DNA of 64,000 nt, from positions 135,960-199,959 of the forward strand of contig JAZDOK010000013.1 of assembly GCA_043798715.1 (NCBI GenBank), written 5' to 3'. A program made the position numbers and the translations under genes. The notes under the pieces were generated by a model. It did no database searches and was not told where the DNA came from. It saw only the letters and a program-made list of their open reading frames with translations. Origin of the DNA: JAZDOK01 sp043798715 (GTDB taxonomy: Bacteria > Vulcanimicrobiota > JAZDOK01). Shown here in pieces: positions 18,434 through 27,211 of this stretch (position 1 is the stretch's first letter; the number at the start of each line of letters is the position of its first letter).

Positions 18434-19774
18434 TCAGGGCAGGCGGTTCATTTCCACAAGCACATCGTAGTAAAATGCAGTCCCGAACTCCATGTTTTCC
18501 AGGGAGATGCGCTCATCGTCTCCGTGCGCGCCGGCGTTTTCATCGTCGGTTGCCCGGTAGGGCTCAAAATTATAGCAGGTGATTCCCAGTTCCCTGAAGT
18601 AGTGGCTGTCATTGGAACTGGTGCTGATGGGGGAAGTGACAATGCACCCAGGATCGCGTCTCCGGGCGGCCTTTTCGATGGCCCGAAAAAGTGCCGTATC
18701 TGTAGAAGAGGCATTGGCCGGGTAGGAAAAAAGCACCTTCACATCGACGTTTTCATCGGAGATGAGGGAGCGAAGGCGTTCAGTGAAAAGGTCCGGATTC
18801 TCGCCGGGCAGGAGGCGGCAGTCTATCTCCGCCGCCGCTTCGGAGGGGATGACGTTGATGTTGGAACTGCCTTTCAATCCGGTGACGGCGATCGTGTTGT
18901 GGGTGGTCGCATGACCGTAGCTCGACGAAGCGAATTCCGCCTCCGTCAGGCGGAGGTCTCTTATGAAGGTCCGGGCCGCCGGTAAAAGCACTTCCGGCGG
19001 CTGGTATGCGACGATCTTCTGCAGGGCGCCGAGGAGGCGGTTTACGGCGGAATCCGGATTAGGCTCCGAGGCGTGGCCCGGTGTTCCGCGGGCGGTAAGT
19101 CTCAGCCAGAGGGGGGATTTTTCCGTGGGTGAAACGGCATATAGAACTTCTTTCCTTTCACCCTCGGGGGGGTGGATATTCTCTCCCTCGTTAAGGAGAA
19201 ACTCGGCCCCTTTAAGGAGGTCTTTTTTACTTTTAATCATCCACTCCGACCCGGTGCTCAGGCATTCCTCGTCCGCGACTGAGAGGAATATGATATCTCT
19301 CTTGAGGGGTACTTTGTTGCGCTTGAGAAGAATCATCGCCATCATCTGCATAACGGCGGTCCCCTTCATGTCGAGGGCCCCCCGGCCGTAGATAAAGCCG
19401 TCCCGGATAATACCGGAAAAAGGATCGACACTCCAGGCCTTTTGATCGGCGGGAACGACGTCGCTGTGATTGAAGAGGACGATGCCGCCGCCGTTTCCTC
19501 TCAGGATGGCAAAGAAATTGGCCCTCCCCGGAGCATACTCGAAGATCTCGTTTTCGATTCCCTCCCGCTCAAATATTTTTCTGAAAAACAGGGCGGCTCT
19601 GATCTCATTTCCCGGGGGGTTGCTCGTGTCCGCCTTGAGGTATTCCGATAGCAGGCGGGAGGCCTCTCCGGATGAGGCGGGCGCAGTGGTGCTTTTGCAG
19701 AAACCCCCGGTTGAAAGGAAAAGAACATGAATAACAAACAACAGAAGAACAGCCTGCCTGGCTCTGAGGAACAT
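18434..19774 (-). CDS. Exported M20 family zinc peptidase
   Basis: Dinuclear-zinc exopeptidase or deacylase of the M20/ArgE/CPG2 family, 446 residues with an N-terminal signal sequence (MFLRARQAVLLLFVIHVLFL). Metal-site motifs are visible: FNHSDVVPAD (His), YGRGALDMKG (bridging Asp) and VADEECLSTG (general base Glu and metal Glu); the last histidine is likely in GAHGDDER near the C terminus. ATG 19774 is used rather than the GTG nine bases earlier, because AGGAGG overlaps that GTG and sits eight bases before the ATG. Substrate unknown; the signal peptide suggests a periplasmic or extracellular amino-acid or peptide role. It lies 17 bp after the aminotransferase-like gene. Confidence 0.9.
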   Translation of the reverse strand: MFLRARQAVLLLFVIHVLFLSTGGFCKSTTAPASSGEASRLLSEYLKADTSNPPGNEIRAALFFRKIFEREGIENEIFEYAPGRANFFAILRGNGGGIVLFNHSDVVPADQKAWSVDPFSGIIRDGFIYGRGALDMKGTAVMQMMAMILLKRNKVPLKRDIIFLSVADEECLSTGSEWMIKSKKDLLKGAEFLLNEGENIHPPEGERKEVLYAVSPTEKSPLWLRLTARGTPGHASEPNPDSAVNRLLGALQKIVAYQPPEVLLPAARTFIRDLRLTEAEFASSSYGHATTHNTIAVTGLKGSSNINVIPSEAAAEIDCRLLPGENPDLFTERLRSLISDENVDVKVLFSYPANASSTDTALFRAIEKAARRRDPGCIVTSPISTSSNDSHYFRELGITCYNFEPYRATDDENAGAHGDDERISLENMEFGTAFYYDVLVEMNRLP

Positions 19775-19791
19775 GAGATGCACCTCCTGTT

Positions 19792-20661
19792 TTATGCCGG
19801 CTCTGAAATAAGCCTCTGGAAAGTCTTTTGAATGTTCCTGGTCACCACTCCCGGAGTTCCGTCTCCGATGATATGCTCTTCGAGGCGGACCACCGGAAGG
19901 ACTTCATAGCGGGCGCTGACGAGGAAGACTTCATCCATCCGAACCAGATCCCCCAGGGTCACCGTCGCCTCCCTGGCTTTAAGTCCCGTATCGCGGGCAA
20001 TTTCCATGATCGTCTGCCGGAGAACCTCCGGAAAGACCCCGGGTTCAAGGGCCGGCGTAATAATTTTTTTTCTGCGAATGCCGAAAATATTGGAGACGTC
20101 GCCATCGGATACGATATTTTCCCCATCAAGCAGCAGGCCTTCCCGGATTTTCCCGTTGGGCCTGCCGATTAAAGCAAAAAAGGATTCCAAAAACGGAGGA
20201 AGGCGGCCCACATCGTTTGAACCAGGGTTTCCTTTGACAATCCGGATTGTGGAAAGTTCAATCCCGCTTTCCCGCAGGGATTCCATGTCTTCCTCGAAGG
20301 GCATGGCCACCGCTATGGTTCTCGTCTCGCGGCTGCCGTCGGAAGCAACTTCAAGGTTCCGGATGGTGATGCGAAGACAAGCCTCCCGGAGCGAATTGCG
20401 GCGCAAAAGCTGGTGGAGAATATCTTCGAGTTCCTCTCTCGTGTAGAACAGGTCAAGCGACAGGAAGTCGGCGGCTATCAGCAGACGATCAAGATGATCC
20501 TGCAGTTTAAAAATCCTCCCCCCGTAGGCCCGCATGGTTTCACAGAGGCCGTCTCCGTAGATAAAGGCCTGGTCCAGCATACAGAGTCGGGCCTTGTTGA
20601 AGGGAAGGAAGCGGTCGTCGCTGAAGACGGTCAAATGAGGAAAATCCATTGCAGAGAACAA
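19792..20661 (-). CDS. Class IV aminotransferase-fold protein lacking the PLP lysine
   Basis: A 289-residue homologue of D-amino-acid aminotransferase, IlvE and PabC. The fold is clear: QAFIYGDGLCETMRAYGG near residue 31, HLDRLLIAADFLSLDL, EGLLLDGENIVSDGDVSNIF around 174-193, and RMDEVFLVSARYEVLPV. Aligned without gaps to D-amino-acid aminotransferase (remembered sequence), the Schiff-base lysine position is Arg153 (codon CGC at 20205-20203), and the glutamate that holds the PLP ring nitrogen (VTEGSSSN) is Asp185. Canonical transamination is therefore doubtful. The TTG at 20661 has GGAGG nine bases upstream; ATG 20649 is the alternative. It overlaps the regulatory space of the preceding lipoprotein gene by spacing of only 4 bp, so the two are probably co-expressed. 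Confidence 0.82.
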   Translation of the reverse strand: MFSAMDFPHLTVFSDDRFLPFNKARLCMLDQAFIYGDGLCETMRAYGGRIFKLQDHLDRLLIAADFLSLDLFYTREELEDILHQLLRRNSLREACLRITIRNLEVASDGSRETRTIAVAMPFEEDMESLRESGIELSTIRIVKGNPGSNDVGRLPPFLESFFALIGRPNGKIREGLLLDGENIVSDGDVSNIFGIRRKKIITPALEPGVFPEVLRQTIMEIARDTGLKAREATVTLGDLVRMDEVFLVSARYEVLPVVRLEEHIIGDGTPGVVTRNIQKTFQRLISEPA

Positions 20662-20665
20662 GAGG

Positions 20666-21571
20666 TTATTCCTCCAGTTTGACCGTCATCTTTTTTCCGT
20701 TCTTTTCCAGAATGATTTCTCCCTGTGTGATTTTACTGACGTAAAATCCTCCGGCAAAACGCTCTCCCGGAGAGACGGTGTAGCTTTTCGAGCCAATGCT
20801 GATGATCGCCATGATTTTGTCCGGGCCGGAAACTACCCCGGTCAGGCGCGGGGCCGGGCTGGGCGCAGGGGTCTTCTTTGCTGTGGGAGTGGGCCCGGGA
20901 GATGCAGAAGCAGATGCAGAAGGGGTCTCCTGAGTCCTGACGACTTCTTCCGGGCCGATCCGGGGCTCCTTATATGTTTCCTCACCTGAAGAGGAAGGCT
21001 CATCAGCCGGGGGAGAAAATTGATCGGTGTTCCCGTTTCCTGCCGCAAGACGGGCAGGCGGCTTCCAGAAAAAGGTCTCCTTATCCAGCTTGATCGAACC
21101 TCCGGAATCAAACCTGGGGATGCGCCCGATTTCGCAGGTCCGGCTCACATAAACAGCCCTCCCCAGGAGACAGACGGTGTCTTCAACGAGCATGGGATCC
21201 TGCCGCGAATCGGCGCTGGCATAGGCGAATACGGCGATGACCTGGGCTTTTTTCCGAGATTCGGAAGCATCGGCTTTTCTGTGATGCCAGATGGAAGGGT
21301 TGTCCTTGAGATCCTGGATGGCCCGGCGGATGGCCTTTTTAAGTTCGTGCTCATCGCCGTTCTTGAAGATCCGGATCGCCGCTTTCACCCTGGGAGTATC
21401 GAATATGCTCATGTCTTCGGTCCACAGAAGACTGTATCCCCTGTCGCCCGGCAAAGAAACACGTGTGTTTTCCGGCGAGATCATCCGGTTGATCCTGCCG
21501 CAGCCGCAGTTTATCGAGAAGAAAACGGCCGTAAGAGCGAGAGAGCATATGACCAGAAACTTTCTTGTCAC
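20666..21571 (-). CDS. Exported protein with PilP/GspC-like C-terminal domain
   Basis: A 301-residue exported protein. The start is a GTG at 21571 with GGAGGAGGAA six bases upstream; the open frame extends 68 codons further but overlaps the proS leader. The hydrophobic N terminus ends in SINCGCG, possibly a non-standard lipobox. Residues 40-150 are helical and charged (ELKKAIRRAIQDLKDNPSI). A Pro/Ser/Ala linker with Thr-Pro repeats follows, and the last 50 residues (ISIGSKSYTVSPGERFAGGF, IILEKNGKKMTV) look like the small beta domain of PilP or GspC, proteins that dock on secretins. No secretin or pilus gene is in the window, so the pathway is inferred only from this domain. Confidence 0.6.
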   Translation of the reverse strand: MTRKFLVICSLALTAVFFSINCGCGRINRMISPENTRVSLPGDRGYSLLWTEDMSIFDTPRVKAAIRIFKNGDEHELKKAIRRAIQDLKDNPSIWHHRKADASESRKKAQVIAVFAYASADSRQDPMLVEDTVCLLGRAVYVSRTCEIGRIPRFDSGGSIKLDKETFFWKPPARLAAGNGNTDQFSPPADEPSSSGEETYKEPRIGPEEVVRTQETPSASASASPGPTPTAKKTPAPSPAPRLTGVVSGPDKIMAIISIGSKSYTVSPGERFAGGFYVSKITQGEIILEKNGKKMTVKLEE

Positions 21572-21689
21572 GAAAATTCCTCCTCCCCTTACTCTTTTAA
21601 TTCCACTTTCCACTCTTGAACTCCTTGATCCGGAGAGGATTTTTTTGAGGTGGGCCAGAAGAAAGGGAGAATATTTAAGGAGGCGTAAA

Positions 21690-23132
21690 ATGGATCTTAA
21701 AGAGCAGGAATTTGTGAAGGAGATTCCCTCAAAGAAGGAACACTTCTCGGAATGGTACACCGCCGTGGTCCTCAAGTCGGAGATGGCGGATTATTCGCCC
21801 GTGAGGGGCTGCATGGTCATCCGTCCCTATGGTTTCGGGATATGGGAGAATATCCAGCAGAGACTGGACATGCGTTTCAAGAAGACCGGCCATAAGAATG
21901 CCTACTTCCCCCTTTTCATTCCGGAGAGTTTTCTTAAGAAGGAAGCGGAGCACGTGGAAGGATTTGCTCCGCAGGTTGCCTGGGTGACGCGCGGGGGGGA
22001 CGAGGAACTAACCGAGAAGCTTGCCGTCAGGCCCACCTCAGAGGCCATCATCTGCTCCATGTACTCAAAGTGGATTAAATCCTACCGGGATCTTCCCGTC
22101 CTCATCAATCAGTGGGCCAACGTCGTGCGCTGGGAGAAATCCACCAGGCTTTTTCTCAGGACGACGGAATTTCTCTGGCAGGAGGGCCACACCGCTCACC
22201 GGACCGCCGAGGAGGCCGAGGAGGAGACCCGGAAGATGCTGGACGTCTACCGTGATTTCGTGGAAAACGACCTGGCCATCCCTGTACTCTGGGGACGAAA
22301 GACCGACGGGGAGAAGTTTGCCGGGGCCGTGCATACCTACACCATCGAGGCCCTCATGCCCGACGGGCAGGCCTTGCAGTCCGGCACCTCCCATAACCTG
22401 GGGCAGCACTTCGCCAAGGCCTTCGACATAAAGTTTCTCGACAGCGACAACCAGGAAAAATATGTATGGGGGACCTCCTGGGGAGTTTCCACCCGCATCA
22501 TAGGCGCCCTCATCATGACCCACGGAGACGACCGGGGGCTGGTTCTTCCGCCCGTCATCGCCCCCACTCAGGTGATTGTCGTCCCCATCGTCTACAAGGA
22601 AAAGGAAGAAGTCATCGGAAGAGCCCGCAAGATCATGGAGCGCCTTGCGGAGAAGTTCCGGGTGGAAATTGACGACCGTGATGAATACAAGCCAGGTTGG
22701 AAGTTCAACGAGTGGGAGATGCGAGGCGTGCCGCTTCGGCTGGAACTGGGGATGAAGGACATCGAGAAGGGCCAGGTGACGCTCGTTCCCCGCGACGGGA
22801 GCGGGAAATTATTCGTGAAGGAGGAGGACCTCGAAAAAGAGGTGGCCGCCATCCTCGATAGAATTCAGAAAAACTACTATGAAAAAGCCCTTAAATACAG
22901 GGAGGAAAATACTTTTACTGTTAATAGCCTCGATGAGCTCAAGGCGGCTATAAAGGAAAAGAAGGGCTTCTACCGCGCCCTCTGGTGCGGGCAGGAAAGC
23001 TGCGCCGACAAAGTGAGCACCGAAACCGGCACCAGCCCCCGGTGCATCTCACTGGAAGAAAAAGGGGACGGTCCCTGTATTGCCTGCGGTCGGAAAGCCG
23101 GGCAAATCATATACTTCGCCAGGGCGTACTGA
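21690..23132 (+). CDS. proS: Prolyl-tRNA synthetase, eukaryote/archaeal-type
   Basis: Charges tRNA-Pro with proline in the cytoplasm; 480 residues. Class II motifs are visible: VRPTSEAIICSMY and TTEFLWQEGHTAHRT (motif 2), and WGVSTRIIGALIMTHGDDRG (motif 3). The protein lacks the large editing insertion of the standard bacterial enzyme and ends with a zinc-binding-like tail (CGQESCADKV through CIACGRKAG, final Tyr), which marks the ProS type 3 group. The true start ATG 21690 has AAGGAGG upstream; the open frame before it is not coding. It is followed by a cNMP-domain gene 37 bp downstream. Confidence 0.96.
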   Translation: MDLKEQEFVKEIPSKKEHFSEWYTAVVLKSEMADYSPVRGCMVIRPYGFGIWENIQQRLDMRFKKTGHKNAYFPLFIPESFLKKEAEHVEGFAPQVAWVTRGGDEELTEKLAVRPTSEAIICSMYSKWIKSYRDLPVLINQWANVVRWEKSTRLFLRTTEFLWQEGHTAHRTAEEAEEETRKMLDVYRDFVENDLAIPVLWGRKTDGEKFAGAVHTYTIEALMPDGQALQSGTSHNLGQHFAKAFDIKFLDSDNQEKYVWGTSWGVSTRIIGALIMTHGDDRGLVLPPVIAPTQVIVVPIVYKEKEEVIGRARKIMERLAEKFRVEIDDRDEYKPGWKFNEWEMRGVPLRLELGMKDIEKGQVTLVPRDGSGKLFVKEEDLEKEVAAILDRIQKNYYEKALKYREENTFTVNSLDELKAAIKEKKGFYRALWCGQESCADKVSTETGTSPRCISLEEKGDGPCIACGRKAGQIIYFARAY

Positions 23133-23169
23133 GACAATCGGCTCGGAGAAATCAGAATGAGGTGATAAA

Positions 23170-23646
23170 ATGTGCACTGTGGAAATGTTAAAAAAAATTA
23201 GCCTCTTTTCGGATTTTTCAGACGAGGAAATCGGAAAGCTGGCCCCTCTCTTCAGCGAGAGAAACTACTTGGAAGGGGAAATCATCATTCCGGAACATGC
23301 GGACAACCGGGAGATGGTCATCCTGCTTTCCGGCGCGGTGGCAGTAGAGGTGGCTCTTACTCTTCACCAACGCTCGGAGCGGCTGAGCCTTTCAATGGAG
23401 GAAGAGCCGGGCCGGATCATAGAGTGGTCCGTCGCCATTGACACCACCCGGAGCGGAGAAACCGCCTCCGCCCGGGCACTCAGGCCAACCCGTGTGCTGG
23501 CGGCCGATGGGGAGGCAATTCTCAAGATCTGCGGGGAAAATCTCTGCCTGGGTTATCGCCTGATGCGCAGGATTCTTCTCCTCATCGCCTCCCGCCTGAA
23601 GGATACCAGAATGCAGTTGGTCAGCTCTCTGGCACAGTACACGTAA
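23170..23646 (+). CDS. Stand-alone cyclic-nucleotide-binding (CAP_ED) domain protein
   Basis: A 158-residue protein consisting of one cyclic-nucleotide-binding-fold domain: LKKISLFSDFSDEEIGKLAPLF at the start, ILLSGAVAVEV in the beta roll, and a C-terminal helix (YRLMRRILLLIASRLKDTRMQ). There is no DNA-binding helix-turn-helix, so it is not a complete CRP-type regulator. The phosphate-binding cassette is degenerate: the usual GE...RSA segment is replaced by a stretch around IEWSVAIDTTRSGETASA, so ligand binding is uncertain. GAGGTGATAAA precedes the ATG. Such single domains often accompany redox or hydrogenase genes, and a hydrogenase maturation protease follows 70 bp downstream. Confidence 0.75.
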   Translation: MCTVEMLKKISLFSDFSDEEIGKLAPLFSERNYLEGEIIIPEHADNREMVILLSGAVAVEVALTLHQRSERLSLSMEEEPGRIIEWSVAIDTTRSGETASARALRPTRVLAADGEAILKICGENLCLGYRLMRRILLLIASRLKDTRMQLVSSLAQYT

Positions 23647-23716
23647 AATGGCGTTCTCAACAATCCACAGATGCTGATACATTTTTCATCATTTCGTTGG
23701 CGCCGCGGGCTTTGGA

Positions 23717-24190
23717 ATGCTTGAAGAACTTTCCTCCAAGTTGAAAGGCCGGGTGCTGGTCCTGGGGATTGGGAACGAACTCCGGGGGGATGACGGCGCC
23801 GGAGCAGCCTTGGCCGAAAGCCTGCGGGGTAAGGTGCGGGCGGAAGTCATAAACGGCGGAGAAGTGCCTGAGAGCTACACAGGTGAGGTCAAGGACCTGA
23901 CAGCAGAAACCATCCTCCTCGTGGACGCCGTGGACATGGGGGAGAAGCCCGGCTCCGTCAGCCTGATCGAAAGGGACAAATTAGCCGAGTGTCCGGCTGC
24001 TTCCACCCACCACATCCCTCTTGCGGTTCTGGCCGACTACCTTCATGCCGAGACGGGGGCCGCTGTCTTTCTCCTCGCCATCCAGGTTAGATCCACGGCC
24101 TTCGGAGCGGCTATCAGCCCGGACGTGGAAGATACCCTGGCTGCATTAAAGGAATGCTTTATGACTCTTTTGGGACCCAAATCGGCATAA
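23717..24190 (+). CDS. Hydrogenase maturation protease (HycI/HyaD family)
   Basis: A 157-residue endopeptidase of the family that trims the C terminus of the [NiFe]-hydrogenase large subunit after nickel insertion. The signature GIGNELRGDDGAG lies at residues 17-29, followed by NGGEVPESY, LLVDAVDMGEKPGSV and STHHIPL, which together provide the nickel-sensing Asp and His residues. Length is normal. No hydrogenase structural or hyp gene is in the window, so its partner must be encoded elsewhere. The start codon has only a weak ribosome binding site. It ends 23 bp before the chosen start of the MFS gene. Confidence 0.88.
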   Translation: MLEELSSKLKGRVLVLGIGNELRGDDGAGAALAESLRGKVRAEVINGGEVPESYTGEVKDLTAETILLVDAVDMGEKPGSVSLIERDKLAECPAASTHHIPLAVLADYLHAETGAAVFLLAIQVRSTAFGAAISPDVEDTLAALKECFMTLLGPKSA

Positions 24191-24213
24191 GACTCAATAT
24201 TAAACAGGAAAAG

Positions 24214-25413
24214 ATGGAAAGCGGCGCAAAAGAAGAAAAGAAAATTGCGGGCATTGAGAGGAATGTCTTTTTCGCGGGCCTGACCAGCTTTCTGACGGAT
24301 ACATCCACCAAGATGATCTACTGCATCATGCCGCTCTTTCTTTTATCCATCGGCGCCTCCAAAACCCAGCTTTCCCTCATCGAGGGAATCGCGGAGAGCA
24401 CGGCGGCGATCCTCAAGGCCCTCTCCGGATACTGGTGCGACCGGATCGGCCGCAACAAACCATTCATGCTCGCCGGGTATGCCGTAACCGCTGTTATTTC
24501 GCCTCTCTATGCACTGGCCCGCACGCCCCTCAACGTTCTTCTCATGCGTTTTATCGAGCGGGTGGGGAAGGGCATCCGGACGGCCCCCAGGGACAGCCTG
24601 ATCGCCGGCTCTTCCCGTTGTGTCGTAACGGGGAAAAACTTCGGCTTTCACAAGGCGATGGACAATTGCGGGGCACTCGCCGGTCCACTTCTGGCCTTTT
24701 TCATTCTCTCCCGTGCGCCATCAGAATATACCCGGGTTTTTCTCTTCTCGGGCATCCCGGCCTTCCTGGGCGTTATGACTATTCTCTTTTTCATAAGGGA
24801 AACCGGTCGTTGCCCTGGAATGCCTGCCCCCAGGATCAGCCTCCGTGATTTTTCACCGAAATTTTACGCGTTTCTGGGGATCGTCTTCGTCTTCAGCCTC
24901 GGCAACTCGACGGACGCCCTTCTTCTCGTCAGGGCCAGCGAAGTGGGCGTTGCCAACGCAATGATTCCCTTTGCTTACCTCGTCTTTAACGCGGTCTCCG
25001 TTCTTTTTGCGGTTCCCCTTGGGTTGCTTTCCGACCGCATCGGGAAGGAGCGCCTCATACTGTCAGGGTTCCTGCTCTATGCCGGCGTTTATTGCGGTTT
25101 CGGTGCCGCTCACCTTAAGATCACGATTTTTCTTCTTTTCGCGCTCTACGGACTCTACAGCGCGGCTACGGACGGGGTGCAGAAGGCCCTTGTTTCCGAC
25201 CTCGTCGATAAAGAGCGCCGGGGGACCGCGCTCGGCCTCTACAACACGGTGCTCGGCCTCGCTCTGCTCCCGGCCAGCCTCATCGCCGGATTACTCTATG
25301 ACCGGGTGAATTCGGGCGCCCCCTTCTATTTTGGCGCTTCGATGGCTCTCCTGGCGGCCGTCTTAATGCTGTTTTTTCTTCTTGGCGGTAAAAAGAAAGC
25401 CGAACTGAAATAA
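24214..25413 (+). CDS. Major facilitator superfamily transporter
   Basis: A 399-residue inner-membrane permease with about twelve hydrophobic segments. The loop 2-3 motif is present (GYWCDRIGRNKPFMLAGY) and its repeat in the second half (GLLSDRIGKERLILSGF), and motif-like FIERVGKGIRTAPRDSLI follows helix 4. The last motif is typical of a subgroup annotated as 'MFS transporter' without known substrate. ATG 24214 with AGGAAAAG upstream is chosen; the open frame extends 20 codons into the preceding gene. Likely in one transcript with the hydrogenase maturation protease gene. Substrate not deducible. Confidence 0.88.
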   Translation: MESGAKEEKKIAGIERNVFFAGLTSFLTDTSTKMIYCIMPLFLLSIGASKTQLSLIEGIAESTAAILKALSGYWCDRIGRNKPFMLAGYAVTAVISPLYALARTPLNVLLMRFIERVGKGIRTAPRDSLIAGSSRCVVTGKNFGFHKAMDNCGALAGPLLAFFILSRAPSEYTRVFLFSGIPAFLGVMTILFFIRETGRCPGMPAPRISLRDFSPKFYAFLGIVFVFSLGNSTDALLLVRASEVGVANAMIPFAYLVFNAVSVLFAVPLGLLSDRIGKERLILSGFLLYAGVYCGFGAAHLKITIFLLFALYGLYSAATDGVQKALVSDLVDKERRGTALGLYNTVLGLALLPASLIAGLLYDRVNSGAPFYFGASMALLAAVLMLFFLLGGKKKAELK

Positions 25414-25440
25414 ATCAAATTCGGCACCCCCGTATAACCT

Positions 25441-25929
25441 TTACTTTCCTACGATTTTTTTCAGTTCCTCCTCCAGGCCGGCCATGGGGTGGCCCTGCCA
25501 GAGTATATTTCCATCTTTACCGACAATGACGGCATGGGGAATACCCGTAACGGAGTAATCCTTTGATGTTGAGCTCATGACGCCGAGTGGGTAGTTCATC
25601 TTGTTTTCCGCGGCGAAAGGCTTCACGGTATTCATGTCTTCGTCAGTGAGGGAGACGAAAGTAACACCCATGTTCTTATACTTGTTGTTAAGGGCGATCA
25701 GATGTGGTATAGAGGCCCGGCAGGGCGGGCACCAGGTGGCCCAGAACTCGACGACGACGATCTTTCCCCGCAGTGAAGCCAGCGTCAGGGGCGGCGTGTT
25801 GAGCCAATCCCCGGCCTTGATCTCCGGAGCTTTCTTCCCTGTAAGCGCGCTGTTGCCGCGTGCGCAGGCACATGAGAAAACAATCAGGGCCAGAACGAGG
25901 AGTATGAGCAATTTTTTCAAGATTTTCAT
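25441..25929 (-). CDS. TlpA/ResA-like thioredoxin-fold protein, probable lipoprotein
   Basis: A 162-residue membrane-anchored thiol-disulfide protein. The N terminus MKILKKLLILLVLALIVFSC ends in a lipobox-like VFSC. The thioredoxin fold of the TlpA/AhpC-Redoxin group follows, with the redox pair C67 and C70 in EFWATWCPPC and the cis-proline in TGIPHAVI. It probably reduces disulfides in the periplasm, for example in c-type cytochrome maturation, but no partner gene is nearby. ATG 25929 has GGAGG upstream and starts the signal peptide; an ATG 14 codons earlier is less likely. Convergent with the MFS gene. Confidence 0.9.
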   Translation of the reverse strand: MKILKKLLILLVLALIVFSCACARGNSALTGKKAPEIKAGDWLNTPPLTLASLRGKIVVVEFWATWCPPCRASIPHLIALNNKYKNMGVTFVSLTDEDMNTVKPFAAENKMNYPLGVMSSTSKDYSVTGIPHAVIVGKDGNILWQGHPMAGLEEELKKIVGK

Positions 25930-26028
25930 GCTGTTAATACCTCCATTTCTTCCAGGACTTTTCTGCATCACCCGGGGGGTTTCCTTGAAGCCCTGAAATC
26001 AACGGCCAGGATTTGCTTTCATGGAAGA

Positions 26029-26634
26029 TTAATTCAAAAGAGGACGGATTTTTTTTGAAATTCTCCTGGCCATGATTTCATACCCGGCGGAATTGGGGTG
26101 AATTTGGTCGCTTTTAAGAGCGGGATCAAAAATGATGCCGGAGAGTATGTCCTTGATAAAGAGCGCCTTTTTCTCCCGGGCCAGATTCCGGAGGCCCTTG
26201 AGGGAGGAAGAAACCATCGGGAGCGAAGTCCGTACCTCCACCAGAACCACGGCCGCCCCTTTCTCCTGGATGAGATCGACGATCCGGCCCAGGTTGGCCA
26301 GGGTCTCTTCGGGGGGCACTTTCTGGAAAAAATCGTTGGCGCCGAATTCCACGATGACCAGCCGGGGATTTTTGCTCAGGACGTCCCGTTCAATCCGGGC
26401 CAGGCCGTCGGCGCTCTTGTTCCCGTTGACCCCTGCATTTTGGACCTCCATTCCCAGCTCCCGCCCCAGGAAGGAGGGATAGTCCTTCCCCGGCTCGGAC
26501 CCGGCTCCCCGGGTCAGGCTGTCCCCGAAACAGATGATGGCCGCGCCTTTGGAATTAATGTTCCTGATGTCCGGCGAGCATCCGGAAAGAAAAATGAAAA
26601 GCAATATAAAAAGAAAAAAGCCATGGTATTTCAT
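26029..26634 (-). CDS. SGNH/GDSL hydrolase lipoprotein (TesA-like)
   Basis: A 201-residue lipoprotein esterase. The signal peptide MKYHGFFLFILLFIFLSGC ends in a perfect lipobox. The four SGNH blocks are present: ICFGDSLTRG (nucleophile Ser), NAGVNGNKSADGL (Gly), EFGANDFF (Asn), and SDQIHPNSAGY (Asp and His of the triad). This is closest to the TesA/lysophospholipase L1 type. ATG 26634 is preferred because it begins the signal peptide; a GTG eight codons earlier would overlap the upstream HD gene. Likely acts on lipids or acylated sugars at the envelope. Confidence 0.92.
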   Translation of the reverse strand: MKYHGFFLFILLFIFLSGCSPDIRNINSKGAAIICFGDSLTRGAGSEPGKDYPSFLGRELGMEVQNAGVNGNKSADGLARIERDVLSKNPRLVIVEFGANDFFQKVPPEETLANLGRIVDLIQEKGAAVVLVEVRTSLPMVSSSLKGLRNLAREKKALFIKDILSGIIFDPALKSDQIHPNSAGYEIMARRISKKIRPLLN

Positions 26635-26641
26635 CGAACCA

Positions 26642-27187
26642 CTAAAGTCCGAGCTCACTGCTGATGTCCTTCATGGCTGAAAGGCCCGCCTCCATCAACT
26701 CATCGAGGGTCATGCCCAGTGTCTCGCAGGTGTTCATCTGTTCCCTTGAGGCGCCGGCGGCAAACCGTTTTTCCTTGAATCTCCTTTTCGCAAAATCCAG
26801 GTCCACCCCGGCCATCTTTTTTCCGGGGGTCATCAGGGCGCAGGCGACCAGAAATCCCGTGAGCGGGTCTACCGCGTAGAGCGCCTTATCCATCAATGAT
26901 TTTGCAGGTTCCTTTTCCACATGCACCTTGATAGCGTAAAGAAGCTCCGCCGGATACCCTTCCGCCTCAAGCATCCGGCAGGTGACGTTTCCATGTTCGG
27001 CCGTATTTCCGGAAGTAAGATCCACGTCCAGGTCGTGCAGGAGCCCGGTCAGGCCCCACAACTCCGGGTCCTCCTGAAAACGGCCGGCCAGGTGCCTCAT
27101 CACCGCTTCCGTGGCCAGCATGTGCTTTTTCAAATGCTGGCTTTTAACGTGCTTTTCAATCAGTTCCAGGCAAGAAGATCTTTCCAT
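26642..27187 (-). CDS. HD domain phosphohydrolase-like protein
   Basis: A 181-residue cytoplasmic protein with an HD domain: first histidine in HLKKHMLATEAVM, the HD pair in LTGLLHDLDVD, a third His in AEHGNVTC, and the distal Asp in AVDPLTGF. These metal ligands appear complete, so phosphohydrolase activity on a nucleotide or related substrate is plausible. The C-terminal 60 residues (FAKRRFKEKRFAAGASREQM) are typical of small HD proteins annotated as hydrolases. AAGGGGTTG precedes the ATG. The downstream SGNH gene begins 8 bp after its stop. Substrate unknown. Confidence 0.85.
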   Translation of the reverse strand: MERSSCLELIEKHVKSQHLKKHMLATEAVMRHLAGRFQEDPELWGLTGLLHDLDVDLTSGNTAEHGNVTCRMLEAEGYPAELLYAIKVHVEKEPAKSLMDKALYAVDPLTGFLVACALMTPGKKMAGVDLDFAKRRFKEKRFAAGASREQMNTCETLGMTLDELMEAGLSAMKDISSELGL

Positions 27188-27211
27188 ATTTTTTCAACCC
27201 CTTCCTTGTAT

